Below, one piece after another: positions 1 through 10,130 of a DNA stretch of 64,000 nucleotides. The stretch lies in NCBI RefSeq assembly GCF_947507565.1, contig NC_089176.1, forward strand, positions 3,782,001 through 3,846,000, read 5' to 3'. The stretch is from Oscarella lobularis. Lineage: Eukaryota; Porifera; Homoscleromorpha; Homosclerophorida; Oscarellidae. Position 1 is the first letter of the stretch. Each line of letters starts with the position of its first letter. Position numbers and translations under genes: made by a program. The notes below the pieces were generated by a model. The model was not told the DNA's origin. It made no database searches and saw nothing but the letters and a program-made list of their open reading frames with translations.

Positions 1-3
1 GCA

Positions 4-57
4 ATGAGTCACGGCGGTGGGCACGGCGGCGGCGGCGGCGGACACGGCGGCGGCGAA

Positions 58-109
<52 letters not shown>

Positions 110-1085
110 TCACTGGTCTACGACAATCGCCCATCGATATAACAAACCAATTCAAAGGGGGTCTCTACGACTATCCCTACAGCAGCGCTCTCGCTCCAAA
201 CAGCCAAAGATTGCCACTGTGTTTTCAAGGAGCCTACGTTAATGGTCCCGGTGGACGTGTGACCGGCGGACAAGTCGTCAACAATGGCCACACCGTGAAA
301 TACACTTTGCCGACGACGGAGAGTGCGACGGTGACGGGAGGCGCGCTCCAGGGAGCCGTTTACCGGCTCGACTCGTTTCACTTGCATTTTGGGTCGGAGG
401 ACTGGCGCGGCTCGGAGCACACCGTCGACGGGCAAGCCTATCCAGTTGAAGTACGACAGTGCATTTATTTCTGAGATAGAACGACGGAGAGTTGCTTCTT
501 TAGATGCATTTTGTTCATTTCAACGCGAAGTATGGCACTATCAGCGCCGCCGCATCTCAACCTGACGGACTCGCCGTGATTGGAGTGTTCGTAAAGGTAC
601 GTTTATTTTAATACTGTAATTAGTTGGGTACGTCACTCACGTGGCCCTTATAACAATGATTTGTTTAGCTGGGAGAAGCGAATCCAGAATATGATCAACT
701 GCAGTATGATACCCTTGTTCAGAACGGTTAGTCAATTATTGAAACAGACGTTTGCCTTCCTAGCTAGTTTCTTATAGGAGCTAGTCGAAATGTTTCGACC
801 ATCTTCCTCAACAATGTTCTGCCGCACGATCGTAACTACTATTTCTACCCGGGCTCTCTGACTACACCGCCGTATTCGGAAAACGTCACTTGGATGGTCA
901 TGCAGCATCCCATTGAAATATCTACGAGCCAGGTAAAACCAAACGCCTGAGCGCTCTAATTATAGTGTTTTGTATAGATGTGGGGTCTTCGTCGCCTTAT
1001 GAATTTGGAGGGCACGCCGATGGAGAACAACTATCGCGCCACGCAGCCGCTGAACGGGAGAGTGGTGCAGTTTCTCTTCGACTGA
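4..1085 (+). CDS. alpha-carbonic anhydrase with Gly/His-rich N-terminus (CA1)
   Basis: Predicted enzyme for reversible hydration of CO2. Exons 4-450, 504-596, 669-726, 778-932 and 978-1085 give 286 residues. After a long poly-Gly/His leader comes the alpha-CA fold starting at RQSPIDI. The three zinc histidines are visible: the pair in FHLHFG and the one opening MHFVHFN. The proton-shuttle region NNGHTVKY and the substrate-pocket strand SLTTPPY are also intact, so the enzyme should be active. I see no clear signal peptide, so the location is uncertain. Unlike its paralogues the start region has no intron after MSHG. Because the window opens three bases upstream, the true 5' end may lie outside it. 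Confidence 0.85.
13..110 (+). repeat. GGC-rich poly-glycine tract
   Basis: GGC triplets interrupted by CAC and GAA codons encode the Gly/His leader of CA1. The pure (GGC)n stretch runs from about 61 to 108. It is prone to length change and to assembly error. Confidence 0.85.
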
Positions 1086-1506
1086 GAAAATTGTGGAGGG
1101 TTGAACTCGGATTGCATGCAATGTGCTAGCGCGTAAGTGTGATTGTGTACGTGTGCGTCAGTTTGTCTCTGTGACGAAAGAAAACTGCTTGTATTTGTGC
1201 ATCCAAACCTCTTGGTCTTAGAGAGTGTTCGGGTTATCAAAAAGATGACCCGGAGATTAGCAAAAATGTTTGGGCCAGTATGACTGTCTGCGAGCATCTT
1301 TCCGAAGGAGGTGAATGCTAGATTAGGCCTTTCCTAAAGAAAGAACAAACGTTGACGTCAATGCTGTTAAACCACAGCTCACCTGAGAGTTGCTTTTGTG
1401 GAAGCTATGCAGATTTTAGAATTAACGCTCTTGCGTCTATGCGAAAGCATTTAGCTTCCACAAGGACGTGAACTTTAAACCAACGCTATCTTTAGCTGAA
1501 CGCTAG

Positions 1507-1514
1507 CATATAAG
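1507..1514 (+). promoter_or_regulatory. TATA box of His-Gly peptide gene 1
   Basis: CATATAAG lies about 60 bp before the start codon at 1570. The same TATA-to-ATG spacing (roughly 52-62 bp) recurs before the other genes of the array at 2693, 5785 and 7772. Confidence 0.55.
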
Positions 1515-1569
1515 CTCTGTCTCAGTTTCGGCGCGTCACATTTCTCCATCATAGCTTGAAAACAGTACA

Positions 1570-1698
1570 ATGGGTCACGGTAAGATTGATGCATCATGGT
1601 GCATACGAGCAAATTAACGTACGACTTGATGATCGTCTTTAATATATAGGAAACGGCGACGGTCACGGTCACGGACACGGTCACGGTCACGGTCACGG

Positions 1699-1733
<35 letters not shown>

Positions 1734-1849
1734 AACACGGCGGCCACGAGCACGGTCACGGTCATGGGCATGACGGTCACGGTCACGGACACGGACACGG
1801 ACACGAACACGGACACGGACACGGACACGGCCATGGACACTGCGGATAG
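1570..1849 (+). CDS. His-Gly repeat peptide 1
   Basis: Exon 1 is only ATGGGTCACG (1570-1579) and exon 2 is 1650-1849, giving 69 residues. Almost the whole product is HG dipeptides with a few D and E, ending in HCG. Histidine density this high suggests binding of Zn, Ni or Cu ions, but that is inference. The tiny first exon, its phase and the promoter layout match those of the neighbouring carbonic anhydrases, whose own leaders carry the same Gly/His composition. The peptide may therefore be a stand-alone relative of that leader. No signal peptide is visible. The regular coding repeat leaves other frames open, but they carry no intron logic. Confidence 0.6.
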
Positions 1850-2428
1850 TGCGCGGCGGCAGCCTCAGTATTGAAAACAGCGGAGACGAGACTCTGAGAA
1901 TGCTGTATGCATGTGAATGTGTTTGTGCGCGTCGAAGTGTTCGTGAGCTTATTACAGTCTAATTAATATATGAGACTTGCATTAAAAATACTGTTGTCGG
2001 AGCGAACGCGTTCTCTTGGCGAATGTGCATAATTCGGTGTGTTTCGGTGTGTTTCGTGAGGGATATAAGTAGATTCAGCACGTGATCACGATTCCCCCCA
2101 TCAACGCACGCTAATGGTCTTCTGCACGACCTTGATTCGCAAAGCCAGTACAGCAATCCAGCAGCGCTGTGCTGCATTCGGTTATTGCGCGCTCATTAGA
2201 GGATAGAATCTTTTGGACACGTCACTCGCGGGTGGATCGACGAAGCAACGTGCTTACTAGAGGCACCTTTCGAGGCTACAGCTCCGCCGCTGCTGCTGCT
2301 GCTGCTGCTGCTCGACTTTGCAAACAAACAGTACGTGTACGAGTTGTTCTTCCGCTGCAGACAGCCGGGATCGAGCTTTCCCGTCTTCTTTGCCAGAAAC
2401 GTCGCGAGACCTCAACCACGGATTGTAG

Positions 2429-2484
2429 TAGTCTGGGGGCCAGACCTCTTCGCTCGGGGAGGAAGAGGTCTGGCCCCCAGACTA
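2429..2484. mobile_element. 56-bp fold-back element with flanking 9-bp direct repeats
   Basis: Two perfect 22-bp inverted arms (2429-2450 and 2463-2484) enclose a 12-bp loop. The arms are directly flanked by identical 9-bp copies of GGATTGTAG at 2420-2428 and 2485-2493, as expected of a target-site duplication. It is far too small to encode a transposase, so it would be a non-autonomous fold-back insertion. Confidence 0.7.
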
Positions 2485-2692
2485 GGATTGTAGACGTGCC
2501 TCAACCCTAACGAGGTCTACTAACTAACGCTAAAAAATGTGGAAGGAAGGGAAGTTAGTGCCTTTTGTGACGTGGACAACAACCGCCAACTTCCTAAAAA
2601 ATGTGACCTCCAATTACAATAGACGTCACTAGGACGATAAGAGCATCGTTCAAGTGGAAGCTAGCTATGTTGTTTTGCGGGCGCACGAGCGC

Positions 2693-2702
2693 TGTATATA
2701 AG
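2693..2702 (+). promoter_or_regulatory. TATA box of CA2
   Basis: TGTATATAAG is followed by GTGGCATTCAAG, which is shared with the CA4 promoter at 7772. The start codon is at 2753. Confidence 0.55.
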
Positions 2703-2752
2703 TGGCATTCAAGTTTTGGAGTTCCACACAGCTCAAACCCCAGCAATACACA

Positions 2753-3977
2753 ATGAGTCACGGTAAGATTGCATTGAAGCGACTACACGCAATCAGCACA
2801 TCTTTCTGTTCGTTGGTTCTATATAGGAGGTAGACACGGCGGCGGAGGCGGTAGACGCCACGGCGGTGGACGCCACGGTGGCGGAGGTAAACACGGCGGC
2901 GGAGGTGGATACGGCGGCGGAGGCTGCAGCGGCGGCGGCGGCGGTGCTAGTGACGGTGCCAGCGGCGGTGCCAGCGGCGTCGGCAGTGCCAGCGGCGTCG
3001 GCGGTGCCGGCGTCTTTGGTCAACGACAATCGCCCATCGATATAACAAACCAATTCAAAGGGGGTCTCTACGACTACCCCTACAGCAGCGCTCTCGCTCC
3101 AGACAGCCAAATATTGCCACTGAGTTTTGAAGGAGCCTACGCTAATGGTCCTGGCGGGCGTGTAACCGGCGGGCAGGTCGTCAACGATGGGCACTCCGTT
3201 AAATACTCTTTGCCGGCGACGGAGATTGCGACGGTGACGGGGGGCGCGCTTCAGGGAGCTGTCTATCAGCTCGACTCGTTTCACTTGCATTTTGGGTCGG
3301 AGGACTGGCGCGGCTCGGAGCACACCGTCGACGGAGAAGCCTATCCAGCTGAAGTACGATAGCGCGTTTATGTGGGGTGGAACAGTGGCAAGGTTCTTCT
3401 TTAGATGCATTTCGTTCATTTCAATGCAAAGTATGGCAGCATCGGCGCCGCCGCATCTCAGCCTGACGGACTCGCCGTGATTGCAGTGTTTGTGAAAGTA
3501 CGCACATCATATTAGTAGCATACCGGCTTAGCGACACTGTACTGCATTTGTTTTAGCTCGGCGAAGCAAATCCAGAATACGATGAACTGAAGTATGACAC
3601 CCTCGTTCAAAACGGTTTGGCAATCATTGATACGGTTTCTTACCTTAGAACGTTCTTTGTAAATAGGAGCCAGTCGAAATATTTCGACCATTTTCCTCAA
3701 CAATCTTCTGCCGCCCATTCGCAACTACTACTTCTACCTGGGTTCTTTGACTACACCAAAGCATACGGAAAACGTCACGTGGATGGTCATGGAGCACCCC
3801 ATTGAAATTTCAACGAGCCAGGTAAAACCAAACAACTGACCTGTAAGTACTTTATAGTGTTTTGCGTAGATGTGGGGTCTTCGTCGCATTATGGATGTGG
3901 ATGGGAAGCCGATGGAAAACAATTATCGCGCCACGCAACCGCTGAATGGGAGAGTAGTGCAGTTTCTGTTCGACTGA
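2753..3977 (+). CDS. alpha-carbonic anhydrase (CA2)
   Basis: Six exons: 2753-2762, 2827-3353, 3405-3497, 3557-3614, 3667-3821 and 3870-3977, giving 316 residues. The 10-nt first exon encodes MSH plus one base and is followed by a Gly/His/Arg/Lys-rich, then Gly/Ala/Ser-rich leader of about 70 residues. The catalytic domain runs from RQSPIDI to the C-terminus, with the zinc pair in FHLHFG, the third ligand in [15 protein letters not shown] and SLTTP all present. Exon boundaries match CA1 and CA4 exactly, confirming tandem origin. The leader is more basic than in CA1. Confidence 0.88.
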
Positions 3978-4158
3978 GAAATCAGCAGAGCTCGAGACTG
4001 CGAAATTGCAGATTGTCTTTTTATTGTAAGTGTTTGTGTGAGTGAGGCATTGAAAAAAAAACTTCCCAGGGTCGCGCTTCTGCGCGCGCTAAGTAGACTT
4101 GTGCGTTCATCCCAGGGCGTTCATCTGCGTTCACCCTGTCCTGGCGTCCTTGTGGACG

Positions 4159-4360
4159 AGATGTCGTCGTCCTGCGTGTCTCCGTATTCTCCGTCGCCGC
4201 TCGTCGAGTCGCTGCACGACTTAGGTACTACGCGTCGACTTGCACTTTCACGAGGCGAGCTCCACATTTCAGCCGGACAGTCGATCATACTGCGAGGTTC
4301 CATGTGACGCGATCGTAAACTCCTGAGAGCATCGCATCCTTAGGGTTTCGTCGTTTGGGC
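4159..4360 (+). pseudogene. stray duplicate of tweety exon 1
   Basis: Starting near the ATG at 4161 the sequence closely follows tweety gene 1 from 25146 through its first exon, first intron and acceptor into the start of exon 2 (compare CCTTAGGG then TTTGGGC). It breaks off around 4355-4361, where carbonic anhydrase sequence begins. A 4-bp insertion (GGTA after GACTTA) shifts the frame, so it is not functional. Confidence 0.8.
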
Positions 4361-5324
4361 GGCGGCGTCACTGGTCTACGATATAACAAACCAATTCAAA
4401 GGGGGTCTTCCTACGCGACAACCCCTACAGCAGCGCTCTCACTCCAAACAGCCAAAGATTGCCACTGTGTTTTCAAGGAGCCTATGCTACGCTAATGGTC
4501 CCGGTGGACGTGTGACCGGCGGACAAGTCGTCAACAATGGCCACACCGTGAAATACACTTTGCCGACGACGGAGAGTGCGACGGTGACGGGAGGCGCGCT
4601 CCAGGGAGCCGTTTACCGGCTCGACTCGTTTCACTTGCATTTTGGGTCGGAGGACTGGCGCGGCTCGGAGCACACCGTCGACGGGCAAGCCTATCCAGTT
4701 GAAGTACGACAGTGCATTTATTTCTGAGATAGAACGACGGAGAGTTTCTTTTTTAGATGCATTTCGTTCATTTCAATGCAAAGTATGGCACTATCAGCGC
4801 CGCCGCATCTCAACCTGACGGACTCGCCGTGATTGGAGTGTTCGTAAAGGTACGTTTATTATAATAATTAGTTAGGCACGTCACTCACGTGGCCCTTATA
4901 ACGATGATTTGTTTAGCTGGGAGAAGCGAATCCAGAATATGATCAACTGCAGTATGATACTCTTGTTCAGAACGGTTGGTCAATTATTAAAACAGACGTT
5001 TGCCTTCCTAGCTAGTTTCTTACAGGAGCTAGTCGAAATGTTTCGACCATCTTCCTCAACAATGTTCTTCCGCACGATCGCAACTACTATTTCTACCCGG
5101 GCTCTCTGACTACACCGCCGTATTCGGTCATGCAGCACCCCATTGAAATATCAACGAGCCAGGTAAAGCCAGACACCTGAGCGCTCTAAGTAAATTAATT
5201 ATAGTGTTTTGTATAGATGTGGGGTCTTCGTCGCCTTATGAATTTGGAGGGCACGCCGATGGAGAACAACTATCGCGCCACGCAGCCGCTGAACGGGAGA
5301 GTGGTGCAGTTTCTCTTCGACTGA
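4361..5324 (+). pseudogene. carbonic anhydrase pseudogene (CA3)
   Basis: A copy of the CA1 unit without start codon, first exon or leader. Near 4380 a 14-bp deletion removes the codons for the conserved QSPI, and further small insertions disturb the frame near 4408-4420 and 4485. The later exons (to 4702, 4758-4850, 4917-4974, 5028-5163, 5217-5324) are close to CA1. The fifth has an in-frame 18-bp deletion removing the strand ENVTWM, which is part of the core. It is welded to a tweety exon fragment at its 5' side. The product, if any, should be inactive. Confidence 0.8.
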
Positions 5325-5784
5325 GAAAATTGTGGAGGGTTGAACTCGGATTGCATGCAATGTGCTAGCGCGTAAGTGTGATTGTGTACGTGTGCGTCAG
5401 TGTGTCTTTGTGACAAAAGACAGCTGCTTGTATTTGTGCATCCAAACCTCTTAGAGAGTGTTCGGGTTATCAAAAAGATGACCCGGAGATTAGCAAAAAT
5501 GTTTGGGCCAGTATGACTGTCTGCGAGCACCAGTTATCTTTCCGAAGGGTTTTTCTGTACATAGTCTCAGTACTTTGAATGCTAGATTAGGCCTTTCCTA
5601 TTAGCTAAAGAATAGAACAAGAACAAACGTTGACGTCAATGCTGTTAAACCACAGCTCATGTGAGAGTTGCTTTTGTGGAAGCTATGCAGATTTTACAAC
5701 GCTCTTGCGTCTATGCAAAAGCATTTAGCTTCCATAAGGAAGGAAGTGAACTCTATAAAACAACACTAACTTCATGAACGCTGG

Positions 5785-5792
5785 TATATAAG
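5785..5792 (+). promoter_or_regulatory. TATA box of His-Gly peptide gene 2
   Basis: TATATAAG lies about 60 bp before the start codon at 5848, in sequence closely matching the promoter of His-Gly gene 1. Confidence 0.5.
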
Positions 5793-5847
5793 ATCCGTCT
5801 CAGTTTCGGTGCGTCACATTGCTCTATCCTAACTTGAAAACAGTACA

Positions 5848-6106
5848 ATGGGTGACGGTAAGATTGATACATCATACGAGCAACGTACGACTTGACGATC
5901 GGCCTTTATATATAGGAAACGGCGACGGTCACGGTCACGGTCACGGTCACGGTCACGGCGACGGTCACGGTGGTCACGGTCACGGTCACGGTCACGGCGA
6001 CGGTCACGATCACGGACACGGTCACGGTCACGGTCACGGTCACGGCGACGGTCACGATCACGGGCACGGGCACGGGCACGGACACGGCCATGGACACTGC
6101 GGGTAG
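5848..6106 (+). CDS. His-Gly repeat peptide 2
   Basis: Exons 5848-5857 and 5916-6106 give 66 residues, nearly all HG repeats with regular GDGH interruptions and the same HCG end as copy 1. It sits in the same position after CA3 as copy 1 does after CA1, so the two arose in one block duplication. The start reads MGDG instead of MGHG. Metal binding is the likely property; the role is unknown. Confidence 0.6.
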
Positions 6107-6242
6107 TGCGGCGGCAACCTTGTCGGTATTGAAAACAGCGGAGACGAGACTCTGAGAATGCTGTATGCATGTGAATGTGTTTGTACGTGTCGAAGTGTTC
6201 GTGAGCCATATGAATGAGACTTGCATTGAAAAAAAAGCTTTG

Positions 6243-6461
6243 ACTTGCGTTTGACGTCACAAAGCCCACGTACCCGTATTTCCGCAGGGCAAACGCGGAT
6301 AAGTAACCACCATTTTTAAGTGCGTACAGAACTTCGCCATGAATGAATAAAACCTTTTTTTGGTACCGCGATTTCATATCGTCGGGGAGAGACTACTAGC
6401 CACTAAAATTTGCCCTGCGGAAATACGAGTAAATACGTCATTTTGTGACGTAAACGCAAGT
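6243..6461. mobile_element. 219-bp MITE-like element with about 50-bp terminal inverted repeats
   Basis: The left end begins ACTTGCGTTTGACGTCACAA and the right end is its reverse complement with small gaps; the match continues inward to TTTCCGCAGGGCAAA (left arm 6243-6293, right arm 6409-6461). The interior is about 115 bp of AT-rich sequence with no transposase. The flanks read GCTTTG and GCTCTA, so any target duplication has decayed. It interrupts the spacer that follows His-Gly gene 2. Confidence 0.75.
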
Positions 6462-6581
6462 GCTCTATGTGTTGATGGTGTAGTTTCAGCACGTGATCAC
6501 GATCCATCAACGCACGCTAAGTCTTCTCTGTTCTGAGAGCTTGATTCGCAAAGCCAGTGCCACAGTCCAGCAGCGCAGTTA

Positions 6582-6625
6582 TACAGCCGCTGAATGGAAG
6601 AGTGGTGCAGTTTCTCTTCGACTGA
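6582..6625 (+). pseudogene. relic of a carbonic anhydrase last exon
   Basis: This matches the last codons of CA1 ([13 protein letters not shown] then stop) with few changes. The CA-type 3' flank continues after it, but there is no upstream carbonic anhydrase sequence. It shows that a further array unit was deleted here. Confidence 0.7.
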
Positions 6626-6815
6626 GAAAATGGTGGAGCGTTGAACTCGGATTGCATGTGCTATCGCGCGCGTGTGTGATTGTGCGTGTGCGTCAGTGTG
6701 TCTGTGTGATGAAAGACAACTAGCTGCTTGTATTTGTTCTCAATCGTCCAAAGCTCTTAGAGTGTTTGGATTATCAAAAAGATGACCCGGAGAGTAGCAA
6801 AATGTTTGCCCAGTA

Positions 6816-7217
6816 CAGGCACGGCGGAAGGTATTTTTTGGAGGTCGGGCTAAGTAGGGAAAATTTTGCGCGCGCGAAATTTTTAGGACCACGCCCACTC
6901 GAAAAGGTTACTTCCGAAGTGTAGAAAAACTTATTGCCTAAAAGGAAGCTCGAACCGTCCCGTAATTGTGCAAAGAAACAAATTTGCAACAATTTTGCGA
7001 GAGAGGCTCTTTTTAGAACTCTCAGGCACATGCATTTACAATTAAATCCGGGTTTAGATGCAGAGCTCGAGGTACCCATTAGGTAGTGACCGTAGTAGGA
7101 CCGTTTCTTCTATATCAGTAGGGCGTCATGCGCGGATGAATCAGAAAATTGATTAGTTTCGGAATTTTTTTAGGTCGGGCCACGGCCCGACCTGCCCATA
7201 TGCGTGCGCCGGGCCTG
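6816..7217. mobile_element. 402-bp non-autonomous DNA transposon with 5-bp target duplication
   Basis: The ends are CAGGCACGGCGG and the inverse of CAGGCCCGGCGC (10 of 12 positions match). Both ends carry AGGTCGGGC about 25 bp inside, and the right one sits in a small hairpin (7172-7193). CAGTA flanks the insertion at 6811-6815 and 7218-7222. Two paralogous sites in the window are empty with a single CAGTA (1276-1280 and 5509-5513), which defines the insertion to the base. No coding capacity is seen and the superfamily is not assigned. Confidence 0.85.
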
Positions 7218-7222
7218 CAGTA

Positions 7223-7829
7223 TGACTATATCTTTCCGACCGGAAGGGGTTTTCTGTACATATATCCAAATGCTAGACCTTTACTAATGGAACAAGAACA
7301 AACGTTTAACGTTTACGTCAGTTCAACCACAACTCACGTGAGAATAGCCTTTGTGGAAGCTATGCAGATTTTTAGAAAGCGCTCTCTTTGACGTCATGGC
7401 CAGCTAAGGCCCTGCGTCATGGCATCAACGCACGCTAATGTGTAACCAACGCCTCTCCAACGCCCCTCGTAGCCTTCTGTCTGCTCTGCACAGCTCTGCA
7501 CGACCTGGGAGAGCTTGATTCGCAAAGCCAGTACGACAATCCAGCAGCGCAGTGGTAAATTCGGTTGTTGCGCGCTCATGAGACGTCTCATTAGAAGGAC
7601 TCAGGCTCTCAACTAAAACAATAAAATTAGTGCCTTTTGTGACGTGAACGACAATCGCTAGCCCACTTCCTCCAAAGAAAGGGACCACCAATTACAATAC
7701 ACGTCACTAGGACGATGAGGTCGTCATTCAAGCGGAAGCAAGAAAACAATGCTTTTACACATTGCGGCCCATATATAAGTGGCATTCAAGTTTTGGAGTT
7801 TCACACAGCTCAAACTCCAGCAATACACA
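7223..7829. other. relic upstream region and CA4 promoter
   Basis: From about 7223 to 7380 the sequence follows the upstream region of the His-Gly genes, but the peptide gene itself is missing. The rest resembles the CA2 upstream block and ends in the TATA box at 7772-7779 (TATATAAG), about 50 bp before the CA4 start. Confidence 0.55.
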
Positions 7830-8512
7830 ATGAGTCACGGTAAGATTTGCATTGAAGCGGCTATACACGCAATCAGCACATCATTCTGTTCGTTGGCTTT
7901 ATAGGAGGTAAACACGGCGGCAACGGCGGTGGAGGTCACGGCGGCGGCGGCGGTGGACACGGCGGTGCCAGTGGCGGTGCTAAAAGTAGCGGTGCCAGCG
8001 GCGTCACGGTCACTGGTCTACGACAATCGCCCATCGATATAACAAACCAATTCAAAGGCGGTCTCTACGACTATCCCTACAGCAGCGCTCGCGCTTCAGG
8101 CAGCCAAAGCTTGCCACTGAGTTTTCAAGGAGCCTACGCTAATGGTCCCGGTGGACGCCTGACCGGCGGGGAAGTCTTCAACAATGGTCACACCGTGGAG
8201 TACACTTTGCTGACGACGGAGAGTGCGACGGTGACGGGAGGCGCGCTCCCCCAGGGACAAGTTTACCGGCTCAACTCGTTTCACTTGCATTTTGGGTCGC
8301 AGGACTGGTACGGCTCGGAGCACACCGTCGACGGGCAAGCCTATCCCGTTGAAGTATGACATTTATTTATGAGATAGAACGACGGATAGTTGCTTTTTAG
8401 ATGCATTTCGTTCATTTCAACCAGAAGTATGACACTTTCAGCTACGCCGCAACTAAACCGGATGGACTCGCCGTGATTGCAGTGTTCGTGAAAGTACGTT
8501 TAATATAATATC

Positions 8513-8566
<54 letters not shown>

Positions 8567-9058
8567 TGATGATGATGATAATAATTAGTTGGGTACGTGC
8601 TCCTCACTCAGGTGACCTTTATGATGCTAATTTGTTTAGCTGGGAGAAGCGAATCCAGAATATGATCAACTCCAGTATGATACCCTTGTTAAGAACGGTT
8701 AGTAAACAGAAGTCTGCCTTCGCGGCTAGTAAAGACGTTTCTAATAGGAGCTACTCGAAATATTTCGACCATCTTCCTCAACAATCTTCTGCCACGCGTT
8801 CGCAACTACTATTTCTACTCGGGCTCTTTGACTACACCGCCGTATTCGGAAAACGTCACTTGGATGGTCATGCAGCATCCCATTGAAATATCAACGAGCC
8901 AGGTAAAACCGAACACCTGAGCTCTAAGCAAATTATAGTGTTTTGTATAGATGTGGGGTCTTCGTCGACTTGTGAGATCGAATGGCACGCCGATGGAGAA
9001 CAACTATCGCCCCACGCAGCCGCTGAATGGGAGAGTGGTGCAGTTTTTCTTGGACTGA
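7830..9058 (+). CDS. alpha-carbonic anhydrase (CA4)
   Basis: Exons 7830-7839, 7905-8353, 8401-8493, 8640-8697, 8748-8902 and 8951-9058 give 290 residues. It starts MSHGGKHGGNGGGG and has a shorter Gly/His/Ser leader than CA2. All three zinc ligands (FHLHFG, MHFVHFN), the NNGHTVEY strand and SLTTPPY are present. It differs from CA1 and CA2 at several surface positions (GSQDWYGS, a PQ insertion in GGALPQGQ), so it is an older copy. Its third intron contains a trinucleotide microsatellite. It should be an active enzyme. Confidence 0.88.
8510..8585. repeat. (AAT)n/(GAT)n microsatellite in a CA4 intron
   Basis: An uninterrupted run of TAA triplets is followed by five GAT units, all inside the intron between 8494 and 8639. 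Confidence 0.95.
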
Positions 9059-10130
9059 GAAAATGGTGGAGCGTTGAACTCGGATTGCATGCAATGTGCT
9101 AGTAGCGCGTATATTTTAGTGTGATTGTCTACGTGTGCGTCAGTCAGTGTGTCCGTGTGACGAAAGACAGCTGTTTATATTTGTTCTCAATCATCCGAGT
9201 TATTATGAAAGGTTTTCTGCATAGTCCGAGTGTACAGCAAAATTCGCGCTTTCCGCGCGCGCTACCAGTGCGTCATTCCCTGCGTGATTTTTTCTGTTCC
9301 TTTCTTTCGGTCACAGTAGATCTAGTTCAGTACAGGTGAAGTCATGTTTTTGCGCGCTCGCTCAGTCAACCAGCACGTCATTCATGTACATTACCCAGTC
9401 TTAACTCTCGTCCGAGTCGTCGAAATTCTGTCAGCTACAGTAGTCTATCTGTCGCCGCGCCGAAACGCAAGGAACTGCCGAAACGTTCCCTCTTCACGCG
9501 CGCTAGGCCTAGCCTGGGTCGAGTGAGGCTGAGCAAGCACTCCGATCCTTGATTGTGGATTTTTAGAAAGCGTGCTCCTAGCTGTAAGCAGCGACGGTAG
9601 ACCTTTAGTCGCTAAAGAGTGGCGGCGCTTTAGGTCTGTCGACTGCCCAGACTCGACAGCTGCTGCGGGCTTTGACTGTACTGTGAGTGCATTGCTTTTT
9701 GTGAAGAGTTTCTTCCGCCACTGTCGATGGGGCTCCCGACTGGGGCCCCGCCTGTTTGGCGAGGTTCGCCGAGCTCGTACCAGGAAATGCTTGCCAGAAA
9801 GTGCTGGCAGTGCGTCAAGTGGACGGATGCGGCTCTGGAGGTGTTTGCTCTCCCTAGATGAGCTTCATGACGTCTCATTAGAGCCTCCCAGACAGTGGGT
9901 GTAATTGAATTTCACTTCGTGTTTGCGGGGGACAGAGGTGGGCAGCGACGACGGGGCAGAGGGGTTTCTTATCTTGGCGGCTTCCCTGTATGCTTTCACA
10001 GAGACGGTTGGAGTGCAGCGGCTTCTCTTTCGTTTTTCGTCAGTATCGTCACATTACGTGTAGCTGGCGCTCTCTTTCCCTGAAAAGATATAGTTACTGA
10101 ACCTCCTTCCTGTAACGTCATTTTTCAAAT
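9059..10130. other. gene-poor spacer
   Basis: The first 100 bp are the CA4 3' flank. The rest has several open frames of 60-110 codons with no recognisable domain or intron logic. I support no gene here; part may be 5' flank or untranslated leader of the coiled-coil gene at 10131. Confidence 0.5.

Larger units (their letters stand above)
2085..2752. other. spacer between His-Gly gene 1 and CA2
   Basis: No gene is supported here. It holds a block (about 2075-2200) that recurs near 6487-6580 and 7430-7580, a (GCT)n run near 2288-2311, a fold-back element at 2429-2484 and the CA2 promoter. Confidence 0.5.

Noticed and set aside
5829-6377. Arg/Asp-rich open frame opposite His-Gly gene 2
   Set aside because: Antisense of the GGTCAC repeat and it runs into a MITE; no intron logic or homology.
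9572-9904. 110-codon open frame between CA4 and B1
   Set aside because: No homology, no splice partners and composition like the surrounding spacer.
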